Shown here in pieces: positions 23,679 to 33,297 of a stretch of DNA of 64,000 nt. Below the pieces are notes generated by a model. That model was given only the letters and a program-made list of their open reading frames with translations, did not search any database and was not told the origin of the DNA. How positions within the stretch are numbered: position 1 is the stretch's first letter; each line of letters starts with the position of its first letter. A program made the translations under genes and the position numbers. Source of the DNA: Actinomadura atramentaria DSM 43919 (GTDB lineage: Bacteria > Actinomycetota > Actinomycetes > Streptosporangiales > Streptosporangiaceae); contig NZ_KB907209.1 of assembly GCF_000381885.1 (NCBI RefSeq), positions 144,737 to 208,736 on the forward strand, written 5' to 3'.

Positions 23679-26600
23679 TGCCCGGGGCGGACCAGCGGGA
23701 ACGCGACGGTCTCGCGGATCGACCGCCCGGTCAGCGTGATGAGCAGCCGGTCGACGCCCATCCCCATGCCCCCGGCGGGCGGCATCGCGTACTCCAGCGC
23801 GCGCAGGAAGTCCTCGTCCAGCTCCATCGCCTCGGGGTCGCCGCCCGCCGCGCGCAGCGACTGCTCGGTGAGCCGGTCGCGTTGGAGGACGGGGTCGATC
23901 AGCTCGGAGTAGGCCGTGCCCAGCTCCGTCCCGAAGACGATGAGGTCCCACTTCTCGGCCAGCCGCGGGTCGTCGCGGTGCGGGCGGGTCAGCGGCGACG
24001 TCTCCGCCGGGTAGTCGCGGACGAACGTCGGCGCGTCGAGCGTGCCCTCGACCAGTTCCTCGTACAGCTCCTGCACGATCCGGCCCTGCCCCCACTCGGG
24101 GTCGACGTTGATCCCGTGCGCCTCGGCGTGCCGCCGGACGTCCCCGAGCGGCGTGCCAGGCGTGACCTCCTCGCCGAGCGCCTTCGACACCGACCCGTAC
24201 ACGGTGATCTCGCCCCACGGCTCGGCCAGGTCGTACTCACGCCCGTTCCGCACCACGACGGTCGTGCCGAGCGCCGCGCGCGCCGCCGCGAGCACCAGGT
24301 CGCGGGTGAGCGCGGCCATCGTGTCGTAGTCGCCGTACGGCTCGTACGCCTCCAGCATCGTGAACTCGGGGTTGTGGGTCGCGTCCACGCCCTCGTTGCG
24401 GAAGTTGCGGTTCAGCTCGAAGACCTTCCCGACGCCGCCGACGAGCAGCCGCTTCAGGTACAGCTCCGGCGCGATCCGCAGGTAGAGCTGCATGTTGTAC
24501 GCGTTGATGCGGGTCGTGAAGGGCCGGGCCGCCGCGCCGCCGTGGATCGGCTGGAGCATCGGCGTCTCGACCTCCAGGTACGCGCGGGCGCGCAGCTCGT
24601 CGCGGACGGCCGCGACGGCGTCGCCGCGCCGCCGCAGCATCGCGCGCGCGTCGTCGTTGACGATGAGGTCGACGTACCGCTGCCGGACGCGCGCCTCCGG
24701 ATCAGCCAGGCCGCTGCGCTTGTCCGGCAGCGGGCGCAGGCACTTGGCGGCGAGCCGCCACGACGCGGCCAGCACCGACAGCTCCCCGGCCCGCGAGGCG
24801 ACGACCTCGCCGGCGACGCCGACCTGGTCGCCGAGGTCGATCAGCTCCTTCCACCGCGCGAGGGCGTCCGCGCCGGTCGCGTCGGCGGTGAGCATGACCT
24901 GGAGGTCGCCGGTCTCGTCCCGCAGCGTCACGAAGATCAGCCGGCCGTGCTCGCGGGCCAGCACGACGCGGCCCGCCACCGCGACGGTCTCGCCGGTGCG
25001 CGCGTCCGGCGCGAGGCCCGCGAAGCGGCGGCGGACGTCGGCGGCGAAGTCGGTCCGGGGGAAGCCGGGCGCGTACGGCTCCATCCCCGCCGCGCGGATC
25101 TTGTCGAGCTTGGCGTGCCGGACGCGCTCCTGCTCCGACAGCTTGCGCCGGGGCGCGCGCCGCGCGTCGGCGTCGTCCTCGATCTCGCGGATCTTCTCGG
25201 CGAGCGCGGGCGACGGCGCCATGTGCGCGGCGCGGTCCAGCTTCGGCCGGTTCAGGCTCGGCAGGAACCCCTCGGCGCGCGCGTACGCGAGCCCGAGCCG
25301 GACCAGGTGGCGGCTCTGCCGGTAGCAGATGAACCGGGGCCGCCACAGCGGCAGGTACTTGGCGTTCGACAGGTACAGCGATTCGAGCTGGTAGAACCGC
25401 GACGCGAACGACAGCAGCTTGTAGTAGAGCCGCGCGACGGGCCCCGCGCCGATCTGCGAGCCGCGCTCGAACGCGGACCGCAGCATCGCGAAGTTGAGCG
25501 AGAGCTGCTGCGCGCCGACCGACGCCGCCTTCTCCGCGAGCTTGGCGACCATGAACTCGTTCAGCCCGTTCTCGGCGGCGCGGTCGCGGCGCATCAGGTC
25601 CAGCGAGAGCCCGTTCCGGCCCCACGGGACGAAGCTGAGCAGCCCGCGCAGCTCGCCCTTGGCGTCGAACGCCTCGACCATCACGCAGCGCCCGTCCGTC
25701 GGGTCGCCCAGCCGGCCGAGCGCCATCGAGAACCCGCGCTCGGTCTCCTCGCCGCGCCAGGCGTCGGCGCTGCGGATGAGCTTGCTCATCTCCCAGTCGG
25801 GGATCTGCGCGTGGCGGCGGATGCGGACGGTGTACCCGGCCCGCTCGACGCGGCGGACGGCCTGGCGGACCTGCCGCATCTCGCGGCCGTCCAGGCTGAA
25901 CTCGGCGAGGTCGATGATCGCCTCGTCCCCGAGTTCGAGCGCGTCGAAGCCGTGCCGCCGGTAGATGTGCGCCGCGCGCTCGCCGACGCTGACCGCGCCG
26001 GGAATCCACGCGTGCGCGCGGCACTCGCCGAGCCACGCCTCGATCGCCTGGTCCCACGACTCGGGGTCGCCGAGCGGGTCGCCGCTGGCCAGCGACACCG
26101 AGCCCTCGACGCGGTAGGCGATGGCCGCCTTGCCGTTCGGCGCGACGATCACGTCCTTGTCGCGGCGCAGCGCGAAGTAGCCGAGGGAGTCCTGGTCGCC
26201 GTACTCGGCCAGCAGCCGCCGCGCGGCCAGCTCCTCCTCGGCGCTGAGGATCGGGTCGCGGCGGCCGGGCCGGAACAGCGCCCAGAACGTCACGACGAGC
26301 AGGCCGGTGCCGAGCAGCCACAGGATCGCGTCGACCCACCAGGGGACGTTGACGTCGATCGGCTTGCCGGTGACGCGCGGGCCGAGGACGGTCTGCGCGA
26401 TGGCGTAGACGGGGTGCGTCCAGAAGTCGCCGTCGGGGTCGCGGTCGAAGACGGTGACCAGCAGCGTCCCGACGCCGCCCGTCACGATGAGCAGGCCGGT
26501 GAAGACGACGACGGCGAGTCGCCGGTTGCGCCGGTCCGGCAGCGTGGTGAACTGGCCGCGCGACGCGACGACGAGGCACAGCGCCGCGCCGTACACGACG

Positions 26601-26962
26601 GCGGTGACGGCGGGGCCGTACGGCTCCGGCTCGTCGGCGCCGAAGAGGCCGCCGACGACTCCGGCGACGCTCAGCGCCGAGTAGAACCCGAACACGGCGA
26701 CGAGCAGCCGCCACGCCGCCTTCTTGCGGCGCCGGACGCCCATCGACAGGAGGATCCAGAGCAGGCCGATGGGGACGCTCGGGAACCATCCGAGGTACCC
26801 GATCCATCGCAAAGCCCAGATGTCGGTGAGCTCGATGATGAGACCGTAGGAGACCCACGACAGGAGCGAGAGGACACCGGACAGCCGGGTGAACCAGAAG
26901 AAGATGGTGGGCGACGCCTCGATCAGGCTCTTCCCCTCGCCGCGCAGCCCGTTCCTCGCCAT
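23675..26962 (-). CDS. lysX: Bifunctional lysylphosphatidylglycerol synthase / lysine-tRNA ligase
   Basis: LysX-type fusion. The N-terminal half is MprF-like: about seven membrane helices (from FFWFTRLSGVLSLLSWVSYG on) and a cytosolic transferase domain (GPVARLYYKLLSFASRFYQL). The C-terminal half is a class II lysyl-tRNA synthetase: OB-fold VAVAGRVVLAREHGRLIFV, motif 2 FELNRNFRNEG, motif 3 GMGMGVDRLL. It charges tRNA with lysine and transfers it to phosphatidylglycerol, lowering membrane negative charge; in mycobacteria it gives resistance to cationic peptides. ATG 26962 has a G-rich site at -4 to -9; an in-frame ATG at 27019 would add 19 residues. The stop overlaps the GNAT-ATP-grasp gene. 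Confidence 0.93.
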   Translation of the reverse strand: MARNGLRGEGKSLIEASPTIFFWFTRLSGVLSLLSWVSYGLIIELTDIWALRWIGYLGWFPSVPIGLLWILLSMGVRRRKKAAWRLLVAVFGFYSALSVAGVVGGLFGADEPEPYGPAVTAVVYGAALCLVVASRGQFTTLPDRRNRRLAVVVFTGLLIVTGGVGTLLVTVFDRDPDGDFWTHPVYAIAQTVLGPRVTGKPIDVNVPWWVDAILWLLGTGLLVVTFWALFRPGRRDPILSAEEELAARRLLAEYGDQDSLGYFALRRDKDVIVAPNGKAAIAYRVEGSVSLASGDPLGDPESWDQAIEAWLGECRAHAWIPGAVSVGERAAHIYRRHGFDALELGDEAIIDLAEFSLDGREMRQVRQAVRRVERAGYTVRIRRHAQIPDWEMSKLIRSADAWRGEETERGFSMALGRLGDPTDGRCVMVEAFDAKGELRGLLSFVPWGRNGLSLDLMRRDRAAENGLNEFMVAKLAEKAASVGAQQLSLNFAMLRSAFERGSQIGAGPVARLYYKLLSFASRFYQLESLYLSNAKYLPLWRPRFICYRQSRHLVRLGLAYARAEGFLPSLNRPKLDRAAHMAPSPALAEKIREIEDDADARRAPRRKLSEQERVRHAKLDKIRAAGMEPYAPGFPRTDFAADVRRRFAGLAPDARTGETVAVAGRVVLAREHGRLIFVTLRDETGDLQVMLTADATGADALARWKELIDLGDQVGVAGEVVASRAGELSVLAASWRLAAKCLRPLPDKRSGLADPEARVRQRYVDLIVNDDARAMLRRRGDAVAAVRDELRARAYLEVETPMLQPIHGGAAARPFTTRINAYNMQLYLRIAPELYLKRLLVGGVGKVFELNRNFRNEGVDATHNPEFTMLEAYEPYGDYDTMAALTRDLVLAAARAALGTTVVVRNGREYDLAEPWGEITVYGSVSKALGEEVTPGTPLGDVRRHAEAHGINVDPEWGQGRIVQELYEELVEGTLDAPTFVRDYPAETSPLTRPHRDDPRLAEKWDLIVFGTELGTAYSELIDPVLQRDRLTEQSLRAAGGDPEAMELDEDFLRALEYAMPPAGGMGMGVDRLLITLTGRSIRETVAFPLVRPGQ

Positions 26963-27141
26963 GCGCCCCCCGTCGTGGCTCTGCCGTGTCGTCTTCTTTG
27001 TACCGGGTGCGTCGTCCATCGCGCTTCAATCAGGGGTGGGGCCCGCGAACCTTCTCGTGGTTCCGGGCGTCCTACGGGTAGGGGGTTATGGCGTGCGGGG
27101 CGGGTCCAAGGGTGTCATCAAAAGTCGATATGGTCGCGGAT

Positions 27142-28806
27142 ATGCCGAATGAGACCACCGGCGGGCGTCTGCTCGCCCGTCGCTACCGACTGGTGACGCA
27201 TGTCGGGCGCGGCGGCATGGGAACGGTCTGGCAGGCGCACGACGAGGTCCTCGGGCGGGACGTCGCGGTCAAGGAGGTCATCCTGCCGCACGGCCTCACC
27301 GACGAGGAGCGCACCGTCCAGTACAAGCGGACGTTCCGCGAGGCGCGGACCGCCGCGCGGCTCGGCCACCCCGGCGTCGTGACGGTGTACGACGTCGTCG
27401 AGGAGGACGGCCGCCCCTGGATCGTCATGGAGCTGATCCACGCGCGCTCCCTGGACCAGGTCATCAAGCAGGACGGCCCCCTCGACGTCCGCCGCGCGGC
27501 CGACATCGGCCGCCAGATGCTCGCCGCGCTGCACGCCGCGCACGACGCCGGCGTCCTGCACCGCGACGTGAAGCCGAGCAACGTGCTGGTCAGCTCCACG
27601 CCCGGCGGGGAGCGCGCGGTCCTCACCGACTTCGGCATCGCGACCGCCGCGGGCGACGCGACGCTGACCCAGACCGGCCTCGTCATGGGGTCGCCCGCCT
27701 ACATCGCGCCCGAGCGCGCGCGGGGCCGCACCGCCGGGCCCGCCTCCGACCTGTGGTCGCTCGGCGTCACGCTGTACGCGATGCTGCACGGGCGGTCGCC
27801 GTTCGAGCGCAACGAGCCGATGGCCGCGCTCGTCGCCGTCATCACCGAGGAGCCCGACCGGCCCGAGCGGGCGGGACGGCTGCTGCCCGTCATCGAGGGA
27901 CTGCTGCGCAAGAACCCCGACGTGCGGATGGACGCGATCGAGGCGGGCGCGCTGCTGGACGAGATCGTCCGCCAGGAGACCGTCGACGACCAGCGCACGA
28001 TGACCGTCGAGGTGCCCGCCGCCGAGACCCGGCCCGGCCGGACGCGCCCGGACGCGCCGAAGCCCGCGCGGACGCGCGCCGCGCCGCCCGAGCCCGCGCC
28101 GTCCGCCGGGGAGCCGGAGCCCGCCCGGCCGGGGTTGGCCGTGCCCGGCCGGAACGCGCTGCTCATCGGGGTCATCGCGGTCGTCGTCCTGGTCGCCATC
28201 GCCAGCATCGTGTTCGCGAGCACGCGCGGGGACAAGCCGCACGGCAGGCCGAGCGGCGCGGCGAAGCCGCACGCGTCCGCGCCCGCGACGACGCCCGCGT
28301 CGTCGCCGGTCACGACCCGGCCCGCGTCCACCGGGTCGCCCGCGCTGCCCGCCGGGTTCCGTCTGCACAGCGACCGGACGGGCTACAAGGTCGCCGTCCC
28401 GGACGGCTGGTCCGGCCCGCAGCGCAAGGACGGCGGCGACTTCTTCTACGCGCCCGGCCGCGTCTCCTACATCCAGGTCGGCCAGACCTCGCACCCCAAC
28501 CCGAGTGCGCTCAAGGACTGGAAGGACTACGAGCCGACCGGCAAGGGGCGGTTCCCCGGCTACTCGCTCGTCAGGATCGCGCCCGTGGAGAACGGCGCGC
28601 CGGTCAGCGACCCGAGCGGGAAGAAGTCGGCGGACTGGGAGTGGACGTACAACTCCGGTTCGCGGCGGATGCACGCGCTGAACCGGGGCTTCGTGATGAA
28701 CGGGCACGGCTACGCGATCGTGCTGTACGCCCCGGACGCCGACTGGGACGCGACGCTGGCGCGGATGCAGCCGGTGTTCTCCTTCTTCCGGCCCGCCGGG
28801 GGCTGA
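27142..28806 (+). CDS. Membrane Ser/Thr protein kinase with extracellular sensor (first of three)
   Basis: PknB-type kinase of 554 aa. Kinase domain at residues 10-275: glycine loop VGRGGMGTV, VAVKEV, catalytic LHRDVKPSN, DFG, and GSPAYIAPERA. A Pro/Ala-rich juxtamembrane stretch leads to one membrane helix (ALLIGVIAVVVLVAIASIVF), then a Thr/Pro-rich linker and an extracellular domain of about 150 residues (GYKVAVPDGW to FSFFRPAGG). There are no PASTA repeats. An in-frame ATG at 27130 is possible. It is divergent from lysX. A related kinase follows, so the extracellular domain is probably a shared sensor type. Confidence 0.92.
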   Translation: MPNETTGGRLLARRYRLVTHVGRGGMGTVWQAHDEVLGRDVAVKEVILPHGLTDEERTVQYKRTFREARTAARLGHPGVVTVYDVVEEDGRPWIVMELIHARSLDQVIKQDGPLDVRRAADIGRQMLAALHAAHDAGVLHRDVKPSNVLVSSTPGGERAVLTDFGIATAAGDATLTQTGLVMGSPAYIAPERARGRTAGPASDLWSLGVTLYAMLHGRSPFERNEPMAALVAVITEEPDRPERAGRLLPVIEGLLRKNPDVRMDAIEAGALLDEIVRQETVDDQRTMTVEVPAAETRPGRTRPDAPKPARTRAAPPEPAPSAGEPEPARPGLAVPGRNALLIGVIAVVVLVAIASIVFASTRGDKPHGRPSGAAKPHASAPATTPASSPVTTRPASTGSPALPAGFRLHSDRTGYKVAVPDGWSGPQRKDGGDFFYAPGRVSYIQVGQTSHPNPSALKDWKDYEPTGKGRFPGYSLVRIAPVENGAPVSDPSGKKSADWEWTYNSGSRRMHALNRGFVMNGHGYAIVLYAPDADWDATLARMQPVFSFFRPAGG

Positions 28807-28871
28807 GGCGGGCGGTCGCCGCAGGAACGTCCAATGCCGTCGGTGTCGGGGAAAAGGTAGGGTCGCGCGTC

Positions 28872-30530
28872 ATGTCGGATAGTGCGCGGGGGACGCTGCT
28901 GGGCGGGCGGTACCGGCTCGACTCGGTGCTCGGCCGGGGCGGGATGGGCACGGTGTGGCGCGCCCACGACGACGTCCTGGACCGGGCGGTCGCCGTCAAG
29001 GAGGTGCTGCTGCACCCCGCGCTGGGCGACGCCGAGCGCCGCGAGCGGCACGAGCGGACGCTGCGGGAGGCGCGGGCGTCCGCGCGGCTCAACCATCCGG
29101 GCGTCGTCACCGTCCACGACGTCGTGGACTTCGACGACCGGCCGTGGATCGTCATGGAGCTGGTCGACGCCCGGTCGCTGCAGGACGTCCTGGACGAGGA
29201 CGGGCCGCTGACGCCCGCGCGCGCCGCCGGGATCGGCCGCCAGATGCTCGCCGCGCTGCGCGCCGCGCACGCGATCGGCATCCTGCACCGCGACGTCAAG
29301 CCCGCGAACGTGCTGCTGGCGCGGGACGGGCGCGCGGTCCTCACCGACTTCGGCATCGCGCAGGTCGCGGGCGACGCGACGCTGACCCGCACCGGGCTGA
29401 TCATGGGCTCGCCCGCGTACATGTCGCCGGAGCGGGTGCGCGGGGAGCGGGCGCTGCCCGCGTCGGACCTGTGGGCGCTCGGCGCGACGCTGTACGCGGC
29501 CGTCGAGGGCCGTCCGCCGCACCACCGGACGGACGCGATGGCGGTGCTGGCGGCCGTGATGACGCAGCCGCCGGACCCGCCGCGCCGCGCCGGGCCGCTC
29601 GCGGGCGTGCTGTTCGCGCTGCTGGACGCCGATCCGGTGCGGCGGCCGACCGCGGACGCCGCCGACGCGGCGCTGGCCGCCGTCGAGTCCGGGGAGGCGA
29701 CCGACGCGGTGCCGCCGCCGCGCGCTCCGGCGGCGCCGGACGCGACCGCGCAGGACCACGGCATCGCGCCCGCGCCGGTCTCGCCGGGGCAGACGTGGTC
29801 CGCGCCCGTGCCGCCGCCGCACGCGCCGACGTGGTCCGCGCCCGTCCCCGCGCCGTCCGCGCCGACGTGGTCCGCTCCCGCGCGGCGCCGCTCGCCCGTG
29901 CTGGCGGTCACGGCGGGCGTCGCCGCGACGGCCGTCGCCGCGGGCGTCCTGGCGTTCGTGCTCTGGCCGGACGGGAAGACGCCCGGCCCCGATCCGCGGC
30001 GGACGGACGCGGCGGCCGCCGCCGACACGGGACGGCCGACGGGCCCGGCGGCGGACCCGTCCACCGACGCGACCGCGCCCGCGTCCGACACGCCGACCAC
30101 GCCGACCGCGCCGCCGGGCACGCGGATCTCGGGCGGCGACGGCTACCGGCTGCCCGTCCCCGCCGGGTGGACGCGCAAGGACGACCCGCCGTACCGGCGC
30201 TCGTGGACGGACCCGGCGACCAAGGCGTACGTCCTGGTCGACCGGACGCCGTGGGAGGGCGACCCGTACGCGCACTGGGAGCAGTTCGAGTCCGAGGTGC
30301 GGGCGAACAACCGCCTGCCCGGCTACCAGCGCACGTCGCTGAACTGGGCGGACGGCACGTCGCCGCGCGCGGCCGACCTGGAGTACACCTGGCTGAACGG
30401 CCGGATGCACGCCGTGTCGCGCGGCGTCGCGGCGGGCGCCCGCCACTACGCGGTCATGATCGCGTACCCGGACCGGGCGGCGGGGCGGCGGGCGCTGCTG
30501 CTCGACTGCCTCGAAGGGTTCCGCGCGTAA
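28872..30530 (+). CDS. Membrane Ser/Thr protein kinase with extracellular sensor (second of three)
   Basis: PknB-type kinase of 552 aa, paralogous to its neighbours. Glycine loop LGRGGMGTV, VAVKEV, LHRDVKPAN, DFG, GSPAYMSPERV. The linker contains three copies of a TWSAP unit, then a membrane helix (VTAGVAATAVAAGVLAFVLW), a Thr/Pro/Asp-rich extracellular stalk and a sensor domain (GYRLPVPAGW to CLEGFRA) clearly related to that of the first kinase. The gap after the first kinase is only 65 bases. Co-transcription is likely. Confidence 0.92.
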   Translation: MSDSARGTLLGGRYRLDSVLGRGGMGTVWRAHDDVLDRAVAVKEVLLHPALGDAERRERHERTLREARASARLNHPGVVTVHDVVDFDDRPWIVMELVDARSLQDVLDEDGPLTPARAAGIGRQMLAALRAAHAIGILHRDVKPANVLLARDGRAVLTDFGIAQVAGDATLTRTGLIMGSPAYMSPERVRGERALPASDLWALGATLYAAVEGRPPHHRTDAMAVLAAVMTQPPDPPRRAGPLAGVLFALLDADPVRRPTADAADAALAAVESGEATDAVPPPRAPAAPDATAQDHGIAPAPVSPGQTWSAPVPPPHAPTWSAPVPAPSAPTWSAPARRRSPVLAVTAGVAATAVAAGVLAFVLWPDGKTPGPDPRRTDAAAAADTGRPTGPAADPSTDATAPASDTPTTPTAPPGTRISGGDGYRLPVPAGWTRKDDPPYRRSWTDPATKAYVLVDRTPWEGDPYAHWEQFESEVRANNRLPGYQRTSLNWADGTSPRAADLEYTWLNGRMHAVSRGVAAGARHYAVMIAYPDRAAGRRALLLDCLEGFRA

Positions 30531-30774
30531 CCGTTCCGCCGTCCGAACCGATACCCATGAACCGGGACATGCTGCGTATTTCGGGCGGTCCGGTGGAGCG
30601 GAGCCCGCGAGACCGTGAACAATGACGTGGACGCGCGCCCGTCCCGGGTGTGCGATTGAACCGTCGGGCGCGTCCGCGCGTCCGACCCACGGCAGACGGC
30701 AGGAGTCAACGGCAGGCGTGCCCGCGCGCCGCCGGCGGGGGAAGACGGCGGGCGACGGGGAGACCAGGCGGAAC

Positions 30775-32145
30775 ATGACACAGGAGCGTCTCCTCGGCGG
30801 GCGCTACCGCCTCGACGCGGTGGTGGGCCGGGGCGGAATGGGCACGGTGTGGCGCGCCTACGACCTCACCCTCGACCGCGAGGTCGCGATCAAGGAGGTC
30901 GTGCTGCCGCCCGGCCTCAGCGCGGCCGAGCGCGGCGTCCTCTACGAGCGGACGTTCCGGGAGGCGCGGGCGTCGGCGCGGCTCAACCATCCCGGCGTCG
31001 TCACCGTCCACGACGTCGTCGAGGCGGGCGACCGGCCGTGGATCGTGATGGAGCTGGTCCGGGCGCGGTCGCTGCAGGACCTGCTGGAGACCGGGCCGCT
31101 CGACCACCGGCGGGTGGCCGAGATCGGCCTGCAGATGCTCGCCGCGCTGCGCGCCGCGCACGAGAAGGGCATCCTGCACCGCGACGTCAAGCCCAGCAAC
31201 GTGCTGATCACCGAGACGGGCCGCGTCGTCCTCACCGACTTCGGCATCGCGCAGGTCGAGGGCGACGCGACGCTCACCCAGACCGGTCTCGTCATGGGCT
31301 CGCCCGCCTACATCCCGCCCGAGCGCGCGGCGGGGGAGCGCGCCGTGCCCGCGTCGGACCTGTGGGCGCTCGGCGCGACGCTGTACGCGGCGCTGGAGGG
31401 GCACTCGCCGTACGAGCGGTCGGACGCGATGTCCTCGCTGCAAGCCGCGCTGACCGAGCCGGTGCCGGTGCCGCGCAACGCGGGGCCGCTCACGCCCGTC
31501 CTCAACGGCCTGCTCGCCCGCGAGCCGCGGCACCGCATGACAGGCGAGCTGGCGCGGCCGCTGCTGACGCAGGTCGCGTCGATGCCGCCGCCGCCCAAGA
31601 CGTTCGTGGACGAGACCGTCCTGGACGACCTGTCGGGCCGGTTCGAGCGCACCGTCACCGACGAGCCGCCCGCGTCGACCGTGCTGGACTCGGCGGAGGT
31701 CGAGCCGCTGACCCGCCGCGACCCCGGCCCGGCGCGGAACCCGGGCGGGCTCGCCCGCGCGCCGCGCAGCGCGCCGGAGCGCTGGACGCCCGAGCCGACG
31801 CCGCCGCCCGCGCCGCCGGAGCGGCCCGCGACGCCGCCGCCGTTCCAGGCCCCGGCCGAGCAGGAGGCGCGGACGCTGTACGACCCGAACGCCTGGGACG
31901 GGCGGAGCTCCGGCGGGAACTCCGGCGGGAGCTGGGACGGCGGGTCGGCGCAGTACCAGCAGTGGCGCGACCCGCGCTCCGACTACGAGAAGGAGCGCCG
32001 CAAGACCATGATCATCGTGACGGTCGCGGTGATCGTCGCGGTGGTCGCGGTGCTGGCGGGGGCGTTCCTGATCCGCTCGCGGCTGACGCACACCGACGGG
32101 CTGGGCGGCGTACGGCCCGACGTCTCGGCGACTTCCTCGGCATAG
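30775..32145 (+). CDS. Membrane Ser/Thr protein kinase without sensor domain (third of three)
   Basis: PknB-type kinase of 456 aa. The kinase domain is intact (VGRGGMGTV, VAIKEV, LHRDVKPSN, DFG, GSPAYIPPERA). A Pro-rich cytoplasmic linker with a Gly/Ser patch (SSGGNSGGSWDGGS) leads to a membrane helix (MIIVTVAVIVAVVAVLAGAF), but only about 25 residues lie outside, so the sensor domain present in the two upstream paralogues is missing. ATG 30775 is preceded by AGGCGGAA. The 244-base gap upstream suggests a separate promoter. Confidence 0.92.
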   Translation: MTQERLLGGRYRLDAVVGRGGMGTVWRAYDLTLDREVAIKEVVLPPGLSAAERGVLYERTFREARASARLNHPGVVTVHDVVEAGDRPWIVMELVRARSLQDLLETGPLDHRRVAEIGLQMLAALRAAHEKGILHRDVKPSNVLITETGRVVLTDFGIAQVEGDATLTQTGLVMGSPAYIPPERAAGERAVPASDLWALGATLYAALEGHSPYERSDAMSSLQAALTEPVPVPRNAGPLTPVLNGLLAREPRHRMTGELARPLLTQVASMPPPPKTFVDETVLDDLSGRFERTVTDEPPASTVLDSAEVEPLTRRDPGPARNPGGLARAPRSAPERWTPEPTPPPAPPERPATPPPFQAPAEQEARTLYDPNAWDGRSSGGNSGGSWDGGSAQYQQWRDPRSDYEKERRKTMIIVTVAVIVAVVAVLAGAFLIRSRLTHTDGLGGVRPDVSATSSA

Positions 32146-32174
32146 CCGGTCGGACGTGGCTGCCGGTCGGGTGG

Positions 32175-33293
32175 TCAGACGCGCTGGGACAGGCCGCTGA
32201 TGCTCGTCGTCCCGGCCGTGACGGCGGGCTGCTCGGAGACCACGTCCGTCATCCGCATCACCGGCAGGACCAGCGGCGGCGGGCTCTCGGGCGTGAACGT
32301 CAGCGGGATGCCGAGCAGCTTCGACGACATCTTCGTCGTATACATGACGACGTTGCCGCCGAACGTCAGCGACGGGGTGGTCAGCACCGACTGCGCGCCG
32401 CCGTGCGTCGTCCGCTGGTCGACGCCCGTCAGGACGGCCTTGCTCATGGTGAACTTCAGCGCCTTCACGGTGCCGGTCGAAGTCTTGAGCGACGCGACGC
32501 CGTCGTAGCTGAGGCCGGTCATCGTCAGCGACGACGCCTTGAGCGTGGTGGCGTCCACGGAGAACGCCGGCGCCGTGCCGGTCGCGGTCTTCGGCGCGGG
32601 GGCGCAGGTCTTGGGTGCCTTGCCGAGGGCGTCGAGGTAGGCGCGGACGGCGGTCTCCGACGTCGCGGCGGGCGGCGTCGGGCACGCGGTGGTCGGCGTC
32701 GCGCTGGGGGTGGGCGTCGCGGATGGCGTCGACGTCGTGGTCGGGGTCGGCGTCGCTGTCGGCGCCGGCGTGGCGGTCGCGGTCGGGGCGGCGGACGGCG
32801 TGGGCGTCGGCGCGAACGGCAGGCCGACCGCCAGCAGCAGCGGCGCGGCGAACGCGTACGCGCGCCCGTGGCGGGGCGCCCGCGTCGCCCGCACGACGGC
32901 GGGCTCCTCGGGTCCGTCGCGCTCGTCGGACGCGCCGGGCTCGCCGGTCGGCGTCCACGCGAACCCGAGCGCGCCGCCGACCAGCCCGAGCACCATGCCG
33001 AGCAGGAAGCCGCCGAAGTTCGACGTCAGGAACGACGCCAGCGCCAGCAGCACGGCCAGCACCCCGTAGAAGACGCGCTGCGCGGGCTGGAACCACAGCA
33101 GCACGCCCGCGACGATGAGCAGCGCGCCGAGCAGCCAGCTCGCCACCCCCGCCATGCCCTGGTGGATGACCAGCGGCATCGGCGCCAGCGGGATCGAGAT
33201 CAGCTCCAGGCCGCCGAGGACGGCGAACACGCCGCCCCAGAAGGGGCGTGTCCGCCGCCAGCGGCGGAAGCCTCGCGGTGTCGTCTTCGTCAT
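32175..33293 (-). CDS. DUF6114 family membrane protein with extended Pro/Thr tail
   Basis: Protein of 372 aa. The first 130 residues match the DUF6114 type: an Arg-rich start (RRWRRTRPFWGGVFAVLGG) and four membrane helices ending in LLGMVLGLVGGALGFAW. A low-complexity Ala/Pro/Thr stretch (around PTPTPSAAPTATATPAPTAT) and a C-terminal domain of about 160 residues with two cysteines (TACPTPP and TCAPAP) follow. That domain (FSVDATTLKASSLTMTGLSY...) resembles the DUF6230 protein encoded upstream, so it may be a fused copy of that module. The start lies four bases after the DUF6230 stop: an operon. Function is unknown. Confidence 0.8.
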   Translation of the reverse strand: MTKTTPRGFRRWRRTRPFWGGVFAVLGGLELISIPLAPMPLVIHQGMAGVASWLLGALLIVAGVLLWFQPAQRVFYGVLAVLLALASFLTSNFGGFLLGMVLGLVGGALGFAWTPTGEPGASDERDGPEEPAVVRATRAPRHGRAYAFAAPLLLAVGLPFAPTPTPSAAPTATATPAPTATPTPTTTSTPSATPTPSATPTTACPTPPAATSETAVRAYLDALGKAPKTCAPAPKTATGTAPAFSVDATTLKASSLTMTGLSYDGVASLKTSTGTVKALKFTMSKAVLTGVDQRTTHGGAQSVLTTPSLTFGGNVVMYTTKMSSKLLGIPLTFTPESPPPLVLPVMRMTDVVSEQPAVTAGTTSISGLSQRV

Positions 33294-33297
33294 GTCC

